NCBI GenBank assembly: GCA_019671005.1
Contig: CM033738.1
Span: 16,704,202-16,768,201 of the forward strand
DNA length: 64,000 nt
Origin: Hibiscus mutabilis
Taxonomy: Eukaryota; Streptophyta; Magnoliopsida; Malvales; Malvaceae
Direction of reading: 5' to 3'
Shown in pieces: positions 45,621 through 56,680 of this stretch. A program made the position numbers and the translations under genes. The notes under the pieces were generated by a model. That model searched no databases and was not told the DNA's origin. It worked only from the letters and a program-made list of their open reading frames with translations. Positions within the stretch are counted from its first letter, which is position 1. Each line of letters begins with the position of its first letter.

Positions 45621-47420
45621 TATCGATACCCCTGAGTTTGTAATCACATTTCTTATATGGTTTTTAGTCAAATTAGAGGCCTTAATCTTGTCCAATGTTC
45701 ACAAAATTTTACCAGCAATCTTATAAACATCAAATCTAAATGCATGTCACATTTCATGCCAATATGAATCCATTTACTATGTTTTCACATATTAGAGCAT
45801 TTTAGGTCACTTTACCAATTTTACCAAAACACTAACTTGCCATATTTTATATTTTAACTCATTCAACATGGTGAACCATATTTACATACAAATTGGGGTT
45901 AAACTAAGATGTCTAGACCCTATGCCACCATACTAGGAGTTTAAGGGGTAGGTTTACATTACTTATAGCTTGTGTGACTTGCTTCAAAACGTTCATAGTT
46001 CTGATCCTTGATCTGACACACCTTTTTAACTTGAAAATACATGGAAATGAGATGTATTAGGCTTATATAGCCTAGTGAGTTAGTCTGCAATAATAACATG
46101 AATGCCAACAACATCAATAACATGTATATCAATGTAAATGCATCTCAAATCATGTTTTAACAATAATTTCAATAAATTAATTCATTAGGTTGATATGTGA
46201 ATGTGGATACGCGAATTCCCAATCAACTACGCCAACAATAAATGGCCAATATCCTCCAAGATCGCAAATAAGACCAAAACCAACACATCCCTCCAACATC
46301 GCCAAATAGAACCTTAGCTCAAGGACCGTAGTCCACTCCGTACCAATGAGCTCATGAATTCTATGGCATGCCAATTGTATCTCATGTCCATTCGTATCCA
46401 AGGATTCAATGCTTAGGCCAATATCAATAACAATAGCAATAAAGGTAGAGATGACAATAACAATATACAATGATCAATATGGCCTTTCTCAATGTTTCAA
46501 TGATATCAATGACAATGTAATGATTCAATATTCCATATATCAATGCAATAAGCTTACCAATGCTACCTCCTACGAGGTTTCGATGTACCCACACCTTGAA
46601 TTCATTGATGGAAATGCAATAGACAATATCAATGAAATCGGGAAAAGCACCTAACCAATCTCGAGACTCCAACTACACTCACCGATACTCCCAAAGCTTT
46701 TAGGGCTCCCTGATGATAATCCCCTTATTCTTTGACTTATTGGAGTTTGATGGATTTGGTGATTCTTCACCTTGATTCTCTTGAGCTACAAGGAAATAAA
46801 AATCACAAGGATTTCATCATCAATAATATATTCATAGCAACTTATTAGCTATGAAAAACAATAATGAATAAGCTATGATATCCCTAGAGAATTTCTAGGG
46901 TTATAAGTTTCTTGAACTTGGATTTAAACAAGGTTTTAGCCATGGAATTAATGTTTAATTTGAGGGCTTTAGCTTACCCGATTGCAAGCAATAGTTTAAG
47001 GTTAGGAAACTTGAGAAATTCAAGCTTGAGATATCCTCCAATGGAGGTGCTTGCTTAGCTAAAGGAAAAAGAAGAAGACGGTGAAGGTGATAGGTGGGAA
47101 TGAACTACCCAGTAAGCTTTTCCTTTATTCTTTTCTTTTTATTTTATTAATCAAGCTTTCCTTCAATTGAATGAAGCTAACAATAACAACCCATGTATGT
47201 GGTGATGAAGCTTGAGGAGGGGCTAATCGCAAGGGTAGTCCCTCAAATCTTCACTTTCACTCACCTTGACACTTCTTATCCCAAACTAAATTGAATAAAC
47301 TAATAGAACTCCAAGCTTGATCCTTTGCCTTATCTATTGAATTTTTTATTTCTCGGGTTTACTTGAATGCTTCACATTCATCCATTACATACACAAATTA
47401 ATAACACCAATAAGGTACTC
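45621..47420 (-). repeat. Minus-oriented chromovirus LTR, continued
   Basis: From TTTGTAATCACATTTC onward the sequence matches 63000-63345 and so continues the LTR begun at 25958. It includes a CAAT-rich tract (46380-46560) that mirrors the ATTG tract of the inserted element, showing that the two LTR families are related. The right edge near 47300-47430 is approximate. The frames at 46177-46672 come from the tract. Confidence 0.65.
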
Positions 47421-48895
47421 ATATTATAATTTGTCAGTCTGCGCTACCATCAAAGAAATATTTATATAAAATAATTCACAACTCGAAATTCGATTCTGTT
47501 TGTTTTGACAAAAAATATATTCGATAAGCTGTTCAACCATATAAAATTATAGCCCAAATTCAACTTGTACGATTTATGACAAATTTTTTAAAGTCGAATT
47601 CCAGTGCTGAATTTTGGAGCAGACTAGTTTCTATTTTCTGACCTTTCATCACTTAAAAATTCATATATTTTGATATACAAATCAAAATCAATCACCGTTT
47701 GTTTCAAAAGAAACTAGACTGAACCAGGAATACAATGATATAAGGATCACTTTCTAATCATTTTTTTAGAATTTATGATGAATTTCCGAACTTACTGCCA
47801 ATGACAAAAAATTCTGGGCAGATTTTATAATTCACATATTTAGCATCCTTTAACCATTCCAACACCTCAAATTAACCTTCAATTATGTTATTCCAACATT
47901 TTTCCTTTCATGAAAACTCCAAATTCAACTTGATTTCTTAAACCCCAAATTAAACCCTAATTAACCAAATGGTATTCCATCAAGAATACATCAATTTCAA
48001 CTTCAATCAAGCATGGAAATAATAGGACATCACATAATCTTCCATAATTCAATCCTAATTCATTTGGATCCATAAACCCTAAATTATCTCTCTTTAAAAA
48101 TTCAAGAGTATCCTTCAACAACTCCATGAAAATTTTATACCAATTGAAAGAGAATTTCATGAAGAACAACTTCATATTTCATAAGCTAACCCTAAATCCT
48201 AGTATTTAGGGATTAAAAATGCAAAACCCTAAACTTACCTTGCTTTCCTTCCTTTTCTTTTCTTCTTGACATGAAGCATGAAGAAAGATGAAGATATTTC
48301 TTCATCTTTTTTATTTATGCCATTTGGCATCTTTTATTTCCATAAATATTGAAAATATCCTGCAAATAGTGAAATGACTATTTTGCCCTCAAATCCAATG
48401 AATCCATAATGTGCCACATGTCATCATCCATCATCCAATGACCTAGATTTAATCTTGAGTTAGTAGTTTACCAATTTATCGTTGAACTATATCAATTTCC
48501 AATTTTGCCCTTGAAACATACTTAAATTCCAATCTTATTCCTTGATCCAATGGCTAGGTTTTAACATCAAAAAATTATCTAAATCCAAGGGCCCAAAATA
48601 AATCTTACCATTTTAAGACATGGAAATGAAATTTTTAACCTTACCCTATCATCTTTCAAAATATCTTGAATATTCGATTCGATCCGATTATCCAAATATT
48701 TTTTCGAACTTCATCACTTTATATCCATTAATACAAACTACGTACGAAAACTCCAAATAACAAGAAAACGTCATTCTTGGGGATAGACTATTCATTTACG
48801 GGGTTAAAATACATAACATTTGAAAATTACACTTTGGTCCCTAAACTTTTCCAAAGTTTATACTTTAGCCACAAAACTTTTAAAATTTACATTTT
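47421..48895 (-). repeat. First half of a 3' LTR of the minus-strand chromovirus
   Basis: In minus sense this follows a polypurine run (TTAAGGGGGAGA, about 48896-48909) and resembles the first 1.4 kb of the LTR at 500-3322 (TTTGTGGCTAAAGT, TTTAGGGACCAA and TTTGGATAATCGGAT words in the same order). The terminal TGTAA is not recognisable. The second half of this LTR is absent here. Confidence 0.65.
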
Positions 48896-48929
48896 GTCTC
48901 TCCCCCTTAAGAAAATTCATCCTCGAATT

Positions 48930-49313
48930 TTCAACACATACCTGGTTCAAAAAGGTGAGAAAACTACTTTCTCATATTTTCTTCTCTTTCCCAAGTTGTT
49001 TCCTCGACTTTATGATTTTGCCAAAGAACTTTAACAAAAGGGATCATTTTATTCCTTATTTCTTTGACCCCATGTGCCAGATTCTTTACCGGTTCTTCCT
49101 CGTAAGTCAAATTTGGCTGAATCTCTATTTCCTCTGGGGTAATAACATGTAAAGGATCTTATCGATCTTCTTGAGCATCGATACATGAAATACATTGTGA
49201 ATCTTGTCCATTTTCGGAGGTAAGGCTAGCTGATAAGCCACCGGACCAACTCTTTTCTCAATCTCATATGGTCCAATAAATCTCAGACTCAGCTTCCTTT
49301 TTTGTCCAAGCTA
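48930..49313 (-). pseudogene. Chromovirus pol: integrase tail and chromodomain
   Basis: Minus-strand frames give RKLSLRFIGPYEIEKRVGPV, AYQLALPPKMDKIHNVFHVS and, after frame changes, LTYEEEPVKNLAHG and VKVLWQNHKVEETTWE, the same family as positions 1-432. Two stops and at least one shift break it. Confidence 0.8.
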
Positions 49314-50160
49314 TCACACCTTCTCCCAAGGTGAAACCTTTAAAAATACTTTGTCTCCAACTTTAAACTCAATATATTTTCTTTTAAGATCTAAGTACGA
49401 CTTTTTTTTGTCAGAAGCGACCTTGAGATTATCTTGAATTATCTTTACCTTTTCCTCCATTTCTTGAACAAGATTTGGCCCAATGATTTTTCGATCCTTT
49501 AGTTCAAACCAATTCAATGGTGTTCGGCATTTTCTTCCATATAATGCCTCATAAGGTGCCATCTTTATACTTGATTGGTAACTATTATTATAAGCAAACT
49601 CAGCTAATGGAAAATATTTTCCCATGAGCCTGCAAAATTCATTATACACGCTCTGAGCATATCTTCGAGTATTTGAATAGTATTTTCTGATTGTCCATCC
49701 GTTTGAGGATAGAAAGTAGTACGAAAGTGTAGTCGAGTTCCCAATGCTTCACGTAATGCACTCCAAAGCCTTGAAGTGAACTTTGGATCTCTATCGGATA
49801 TAATAGACATAGGAACACCATGTAATCTAACAATTTCCTTAATATATAACTTCGCTAACATATTCAAGGAGTAGTCTGCTCGAACTGGTATGAAATGTGC
49901 TATTTTAGTCAATCAATCCACAATCACCCAAATCGAGTCCTTCTTAATTGGCGTCAGTGGTAAGCCTATTACAAAATCCATAGTAACCTTTTCCTACTTC
50001 CATTGTGCAATTGAAATTGGTTGAAGTAATCTTGATGGAACTTGATGTTCTGCCTTTACTTGTTGGCAAGTTAAAACATTTAGCAACAAACTCGGTGATA
50101 GCTCGTTTCATGCTAGACCACCAAAATTGACTATTTATATCTTGATACATTTTTTGCCTA
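49314..50160 (-). pseudogene. Chromovirus pol: integrase zinc-binding region and core
   Basis: In minus order: a worn zinc-binding part (WWSSMKRAITEFVAKC, about 50110), the core with MTKIAHFIPVRADYSLNMLA, ISDRDPKFTSRLW (second Asp) and FYPQTDGQSENTI (Glu), then PLAEFAYNNSYQSS, YGRKCRTPLNWFE and KVGDKVFLKVSPW. A frameshift at about 49620 divides the core from the C-terminal part. Confidence 0.9.
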
Positions 50161-50485
50161 CTGGATTTATAGTTAAAGAACTGTAATGTGCCTCCGAAAG
50201 TATTTCCTTCTTTAGTTCCTCATCTTTAGGAATGTATACACATCCCTTGTAGTTCCATTTGATTTTATTTCAAAGTCTTTAGATTCGCACGTTAACTTGC
50301 TTCTTATTTTCCAAGCATTTCTCATCATTTGCTTGTAACTCTTTAATTCTTCCTATCAAGTTAGACTTAATTTGAAGTTCAACCACTATTGTACCGTTTT
50401 CCTGTAATTTCAATTGAGCATTCAATGCTCTCAAAGCAGAAAATGTTTTTCGGCTAAGTGCGTCTGCTGCTACATTAGCCTTCCC

Positions 50486-50821
50486 CTAATGATAATCAAT
50501 AATTACATCATAGTCCTTAATAAATTTAATCCACCTTCTTTGCCTCAAATTAAGCTCCTTTTGGCATAACAAATATTTCAAACTTTTATGATCCGTGAAG
50601 ATGTAGCACTTTTCACCACATAAATAGTGACACCAAATCTTTAAAGCAAACACTACTGTAACCAACTCTAAATCATGGGTAGGATAATTTCTTTCATGAG
50701 TTTTAAGTTGTCGAGAAGCATATGATACAACCTTCCCTTCTTGTATCAATACACACCCCAAACCATTATGGGATTCATCACTATATATTATAAAATCCTT
50801 CCCAGATTCTAGATGTACCAA
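50486..50821 (-). pseudogene. Chromovirus pol: RNase H, copy A
   Basis: The minus-strand reading has DFIIYSDESHNGLGCVLIQE, YASRQLKTHERNYPTHDLEL and IFTDHKSLKYLLCQKELNLR. This is the RNase H domain downstream of the RT at 50848-51640. A partial second copy is at 53820-54026. Confidence 0.9.
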
Positions 50822-50847
50822 AACAGGAGCTTATGTTATTATCCTCT

Positions 50848-51638
50848 TTAATTTGTCAAAGCTTTCTTGACATTTGTCCAAACAAATGACACATCCTTTC
50901 TTAATAGCTTAGTTATTAGAGAATCAATCATTGAAAATTCTTTCACGAACCGCCGATAATAACCAACTAATCCTAAGAAACTTCTCACCCCAGATATATT
51001 CTGAGGAATTTTCCATTCTGGGATTGCTTGAACCTTTTTAGTATCGACTCGAATCCCTTCAGCTAAAACTACATGTCCAAGGAAAACTACTTTAGACAAG
51101 CAAAATTTCACACTTTGACAGCTTTGCATATAATTTCTTTTCTCGGAGGATCTAGAGAACTACTCAGAGGTGAGTATCATGATCCTCTTTGGTTTAGAAT
51201 AAACCAATATATCATCTATGAATACCACCACAAATTGGTCTAAATATGACTGAAATACCCAATTCATTAGATCCATAAAAGCTGCTGGTGCATTTATAAG
51301 TCTAAAAGGCATTACTACAAACTCATAATGCCCGTATCTAGTTCTGAAAGCTGTCTTTGGTATATCTGCTTCTTTGATGTTCAATTGATGATACCCCGAT
51401 TGAAGATCAATTTTAGAAAACATTGTTTCTCCTTTAAGTTGATCAAAGAGATCATCAATAGTTGGCAGATGATATTTATTCTTCACCATCACTTTATTAA
51501 GTTGACGATAATCCACAAATAACCTCATTGACCCATCTTTCTTTTTCACAAACAGGACTGGAGCTCCCCAAGGTGATATACTAGGTTGTACAAAACCTCG
51601 TTCCCATATTTAATGTAACATAACCTGTAACTCTCTTA
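50848..51638 (-). pseudogene. Chromovirus pol: reverse transcriptase, copy A
   Basis: The minus-strand reading runs FVKKKDGSMRLFVDYRQLNK, TIDDLFDQLKGETMFSKIDL, TRYGHYEFVVMPFRLINAPA, VVFIDDILVYSK (catalytic Asp pair), then VVFLGHVVLAEGIRVDTKKV and RSFLGLVGYYRRFVKEFS. Shifts near 51150 break it. Upstream it joins directly to the end of an LTR (51644) with TCTCT between, the same junction as at 54849-54854. Confidence 0.9.
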
Positions 51639-51643
51639 TCTCT

Positions 51644-52771
51644 TGTAACCCCCTCAACCCGGCCTAGACGCCCGACCGAACCGAGAGTGCTATATTAGGT
51701 TTGCTGAAGCAAATTGGAGAAAGGTTACAAAAAGTTGGTCCATTATTTTTTACTTTTATCTTGTCTAAATGCGAATTAATGTTCCTACATGTTCATACTC
51801 GCAGCAGATAAGTTCACGAATGAAACAAGTCATAAATGAAAATCAATTGCATCATATTCAAAATTGAGGACTAAAACATAAATACTTTAAATTACAAAAC
51901 CAAAACTGAATTTAAGATTAACAATCCTCAATTAGTCCATTTACATGCCCACATAACAAATTTCAGATCAAAATGATCATCCATGCGCATTCAATTACAT
52001 TTTCTAAACTTAGGGACTAAAATACAAGAAACCAAAAATTGATTTCCATGATATTACCTGTAAAATTTGCCTCTCGTACCGATACGTGCATTGCCGTACC
52101 GATACGGAGTAGCCTTGCGTACCGGTATGCAATATACCGTATCGGTACGCCATATCAGCATGTACAGTATTAAATTTGTACCGGTACGAATCCCATGGTG
52201 TATCGGCACACGGGTTTCCCATCAAAAAGTTATTTTCCAATAACGAATCCCCGTACCAGTACACTCTATCTCGTACTAGTATGCCAAGCTTGAATTGCTT
52301 AACAGTACCGGTACTCGTATACCCGTACTGATGCTGCCTACCTTAGTTTGCCTTTGCGTACCAATACACTCTATCCTAGCAACTTGCACACTTGGATACA
52401 TACATCCAATAATGCCTATAACAACCCTTGTACCATAGCTTAACCGCCATACAAGTTCATGTTACCAAAAGAATCAATCTAAAGTCATGCTCCCTAAAGC
52501 ATTTCATCAAACATACCAAAATGTCCAACTAAGAAATTATCAGCATGATCACCATACCAACAACACATCAATACCATACTCAACAGAGTTAGCATATCAA
52601 AGCAAGACCGTCTAGTTGCATACCTAGAAGACCTCACAACATCAACCATAGGTAACAATGTACAACGAACTTAACAACATCAATCAAACTCTGAAATCAC
52701 AGCATTACACGTGCTTAGAACTAGGGAAAAACAGAATTACAATTCCCAAAATCCTCGGCGAGCACATTGCC
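51644..52771 (-). repeat. Solo-LTR-type fragment, copy A (terminal part only)
   Basis: It matches 54854-56054 closely, including the TCTCT next to its end and the decamer cluster at 52072-52380. At 52766-52771 (ATTGCC) it stops and a pol fragment begins, whereas copy B continues for another 2.3 kb of LTR. Confidence 0.8.
52072..52380. repeat. Palindromic decamer cluster, copy A
   Basis: GTACCGATAC starts at 52076 and 52096, exactly 20 bp apart. Further GTACCGGTAC/GTATCGGTAC variants follow, to ACCAATACAC near 52365. Confidence 0.85.
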
Positions 52772-53819
52772 CCACGAAACTGATCGAACAAGTCAGCAAT
52801 CAGCGACAACGGATACTTGTTCTTCACTGTCAACTTATTCAACTGACGAAAATCAATGTACATACACATTGATCTATCATTCTTTTTCACAAAGAGAACC
52901 AGAGCACCCTAAGGAGAAACATGGTCGAATGAACCCATGATCCAACAACTCTTGAAGCTGGGATTTCAACTCTTTTAACTCATTCGGTGCCATCCAATAA
53001 GGAGCAATAGAAACTAGAGTTGTACCTTTATAAGTTTCAATGTGAAACTCCACCTCCTTATCCGGAGGTAAACCATGCAACTCTTCAGGAAAAACTTCTA
53101 GATAATCACAAACAGCTTGAATGTCCTACACCAAAACACCTTTGGCTACCGGATTCATAACAATAGCCAAATAAGCTTGGCAACCATCAAACATCATCTT
53201 CTCCGCTCCAGTAGCCGAAACAACATTGGACAAGAATTTTACATTCTCACTCACCACCACGACTTCATAATCATCGGCCAACTTCAGAGAAATCCTTTTG
53301 GACTCACAATCCACCACCGCCTTGTGCTCACTTAACCAACCCATACCCAAAATAACATCAAAACTATGGAATGACAACTCCATCAAATTCGCGGCAAACT
53401 CATGACCTTGCACCGCCAAAGGACAACACATAAACAACCTTCTAGTTGTAACCGTCTCCCCAAAAGAACTAGTTACCAACATGCCAACATCAAAGATCTA
53501 AACAGTAAAATTTAACAAATGATGCATGCTCACTTAGGATGTATGAATTAGTATACCCCGAATCAATCAAAGAAAACAACGACAAAGATTGCAAGGTGAA
53601 AGTACATGCGATCACATCCGTGTCATTGCGCCCCTCACGATGAGCATATATCTGTGCCGGTCCACCATTCTTCGATTATACCACAACAGCATGAGCCACA
53701 ACTCTGTGACCATCCTCGCGTCTTTGAAAGTTACCCCTGCCACAGCCTTAGCCCCTAGCGGGTAAAACAGCCTGAACCGGTGCATCACCCACAGCACGAG
53801 GACAATCACGCTTCATGTG
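52772..53819 (-). pseudogene. Chromovirus gag zinc knuckle, protease and RT start, isolated fragment
   Basis: Reading the minus strand from 53819: GHMKRDCPRAVGDAPVQ (end of a Gag zinc knuckle), an aspartic protease with DSG (about 53560) and FDVILGMGWLSEHKAVVDC (GMDWL in the family), then MHGLPPDKEVEFHIETYKGT, APNELKELKSQLQELLDHGF and FRQLNKLTVKNKYPLSLIAD. It stops inside the RT at DQFRGA, where LTR sequence begins. Its wording differs from the RT on either side, so it comes from another element, possibly the internal part of the element that left the solo LTR. Confidence 0.85.
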
Positions 53820-54026
53820 ACCACATAAATAGTGACACCAAATCTTTAATGCAAACACTACTGTAACCGACTCTAAATCATGGGTAGGATAATTTCTTTC
53901 ATGAGTTTTGAGTTGTCGAGAAGCATATGTTATAACCTTCCCTTCTTGTATCAATACACACCCCAAACCATTATGGGATTCATCACTATATATTATAAAA
54001 TCCTTACCAGATTCTGGATGTACCAA
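53820..54026 (-). pseudogene. Chromovirus RNase H, copy B, fused to a gag zinc knuckle
   Basis: The RNase H reading is almost the same as copy A up to LKIWCHYLCG, where it passes in frame into HMKRDCPRA of the neighbouring gag fragment. Both parents have ATGTGG(T) at this point, so the join uses a short shared string. Confidence 0.85.
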
Positions 54027-54035
54027 AATAGGAGC

Positions 54036-54848
54036 TTATGTTATTATCCTCTTTAATTTGTCAAAGCTTTCTTGACATTTATTTGTCCAAACAAATGACA
54101 CATCCTTTCTTAATAGCTTAGTTATTAGAGAAGCAATCTTTGAAAATTCTTTCACGAACCGCCGATAATAACCAACTAATCCTAAGAAACTTCTCACCCT
54201 AGATATATTCTGAGGAATTTTCCATTCTAGGATTGCTTGAACCTTTTTAGTATCAACTCGAATCCCTTCAGCTAAAACTATATGTCCAAGGAAAACTACT
54301 TTAGACAAGCAAAATTTCAGACTTAGACAGCTTTGCATATAATTTATTTTCTCGGAGGATTTAGAGAACTACTCAGAGGTGAGTATCATGATCCTCTTTA
54401 GTTTTAGAATAAACCAATATATCATCTATGAATACCACCAAAAATTGGTCTAAATATGGCTAAAATACCTAATTCATTAGATCCATAAAAGCTGCTGGTG
54501 CATTTGTAAGTCTAAAAGGCATTACTACAAACTCATAATACATGTATCTAGTTCTGATAGCTGTCTTTGGTATATCTACTTCTTTGATGTTCAATTGATG
54601 ATACCCCGATTGAAGATCAATTTTAGAAAACACTTTTTCTCTTTTAAGTTGATCAAAGAGGTCATCAATCGTTGGCAGAGGATATTTATTCTTCACCGTC
54701 ACTTTATTAAGTTGACGATAATCCACACATAACCTCATTGATCCATCTTTCTTTTTCACAAACATGACTGGAGCTCCCCAAGGTGATATACTAGGCCGTA
54801 CAAAACCTCGATCCCATATTTAATGTAACTGAACCTTTAACTCTCTTA
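54036..54848 (-). pseudogene. Chromovirus reverse transcriptase, copy B
   Basis: Same RT as copy A with small differences: MFVKKKDGSMRLCVDYRQLN, FDQLKREKVFSKIDLQSGYH, VVMPFRLTNAPAAFMDLMN and VVFLGHIVLAEGIRVDTKKV. Stops near 54465 interrupt it around the FIDDIL motif. It abuts TCTCT and the solo LTR. Confidence 0.9.
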
Positions 54849-55284
54849 TCTCTTGTAACCCTCTCACAACCCGGCCTAGACGCCCGACCGAACAGAGAGT
54901 GCTACATTAGGTTTGCTAAAACAAATCAGAGAAAGGTTACGAAAAGTCGGTCCATTTTTTTACTTTTATCTTGTCTAAATGTGAATTAATGTTCCTACAT
55001 GTTCATACTCGTAGTGGATAAGTTCACGAATGAAACAAGTCACAAATGACAATCAATTGCATCATATTCAAAATTGAGGACTAAAACGTAAATACTTTAA
55101 ATTACTAAACCAAAACTGAATTTAAGATTAACAATCCTCAATTAGTCCAGTTACAAGCCCACATAACAAATTTTAGGCCAAAATGATCACCCATGCGCAT
55201 TCAATTACATTTTCTAAACTTAGGGACTAAAATGCAAGAAACCAAAAACTGATTTCTATGACATTACCTGTAAAAATTGCCTCT

Positions 55285-55605
55285 CGTACCGATACGTACA
55301 TTGTCGTACCGATATAGAGCAGCCATGCATACCGGTACACAATGTACCGTATCGGTATGCCACATTAGCATGTACAATATTAAATTCGTACCAGTACGAA
55401 TCCCTTGGTGTATCGGTACACGGGTTTCCCTTCAAAAAGTGATTTTCCAGTAACGAATCCCCGTACCTGTACACTATATCCCGTACTGATATGCCAAGCT
55501 TGAATTGCTTAACCGTACCGATACTCGTATACCCGTACAGATGCTGCCTACCTTAGTTTTCCTTTGCGTACCAATACGGTCCCTTGCGTATCGGTACTCA
55601 GAGGC
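55285..55605. repeat. Palindromic decamer cluster, copy B
   Basis: It has the same order as copy A, with an added pair GTACCAATAC (55568) and GTATCGGTAC (55588), 20 bp apart, that copy A has lost with about 70 bp of flanking sequence. Confidence 0.85.
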
Positions 55606-56506
55606 CTATAATGTCATTTTCTACAAGTTTTTCACCTAAATCTAGATATATTTAGATCCTAGCAACTTGCACACTTGGATACATACATTCAACAATACAT
55701 ATAACAACCCTTGTACCATACCTTAACCACCATACAAGCTCATGTTACCAAAAGAATCAATCTAAAGGCATGTTCCCTAAAGCATTTCACCAAACATACC
55801 AAAATGTCCAACTAAGCAATTATCAGCATGAACACCATATCAACAACACATCAATACCATACTCAACGGGGTTAGCACATCAAAGCAAGATCGTCTTGAT
55901 GCATACCTAGAAGACCTCACAACATCAACCATAGGTAACAATGCACAACGAACTTAACAACATCAATCAAACTCTAAAATCGCAGCATTACACATGCTTA
56001 GAACTAGGGAAAAACAGAATTACAATTCCCAAAATCCTCGTCGAACATATTGCCTGATTAACCAAAAACTAAAACCGAGTCCATAATCAAAATTCTTGTC
56101 TTTGGATCACTTAATCCTTGCCTTTGCTGCCTCCAAGCTTTAATGCTCTGCATCATTGGAGAAAAGTGAGCGTAAGTACACTTGTGTAGTGAGGATGCTC
56201 TGAAACCCTTGAAAACCAACTCATGATTTAAACCATGCTTACGACATAAGCAAGTTCCAATAGTTTCAAAACAAACATGCTTATTAGCCATATGCAAAAC
56301 CTTATATATATAAATTCCACATGCTTAATCCCAAAGCATCAAATGCAAAGCCATGCTTAAATCCCAAAGCATTATATACAAACCATGATTAAGTCCCAAA
56401 GCATTATAAAATAGGTTCAACATTAGAATTCTCATATATTGGAAATTATAGTGACCCCAGATAGTCGACCACTATCCTTGATTAGCCAACCGCTAACCTT
56501 TAGTTA

Positions 56507-56680
56507 ACCGACCGTTAACTTTACACATTGGATACATGGATCTCCTTAATGACCGACCATCATCAAGACTACCCCATGCCGACCATATGACTTTACAACC
56601 TTGCCGACCGCAATCTTTACATCATCAAGGGGAACCGACCGCTCAACCCAAGTGATAACAACATAGTCCGGGTAGCCGAC
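56507..56680 (+). promoter_or_regulatory. Group of six RCCGAC hexamers (DRE/CRT core) in the solo LTR
   Basis: ACCGAC or GCCGAC occurs at 56507, 56552, 56578, 56603, 56634 and 56675, all on the plus strand, spaced 25-45 bp. RCCGAC is the core bound by DREB/CBF factors in cold and drought responses of plants. The sequence shows the words; activity is inference. Confidence 0.55.
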
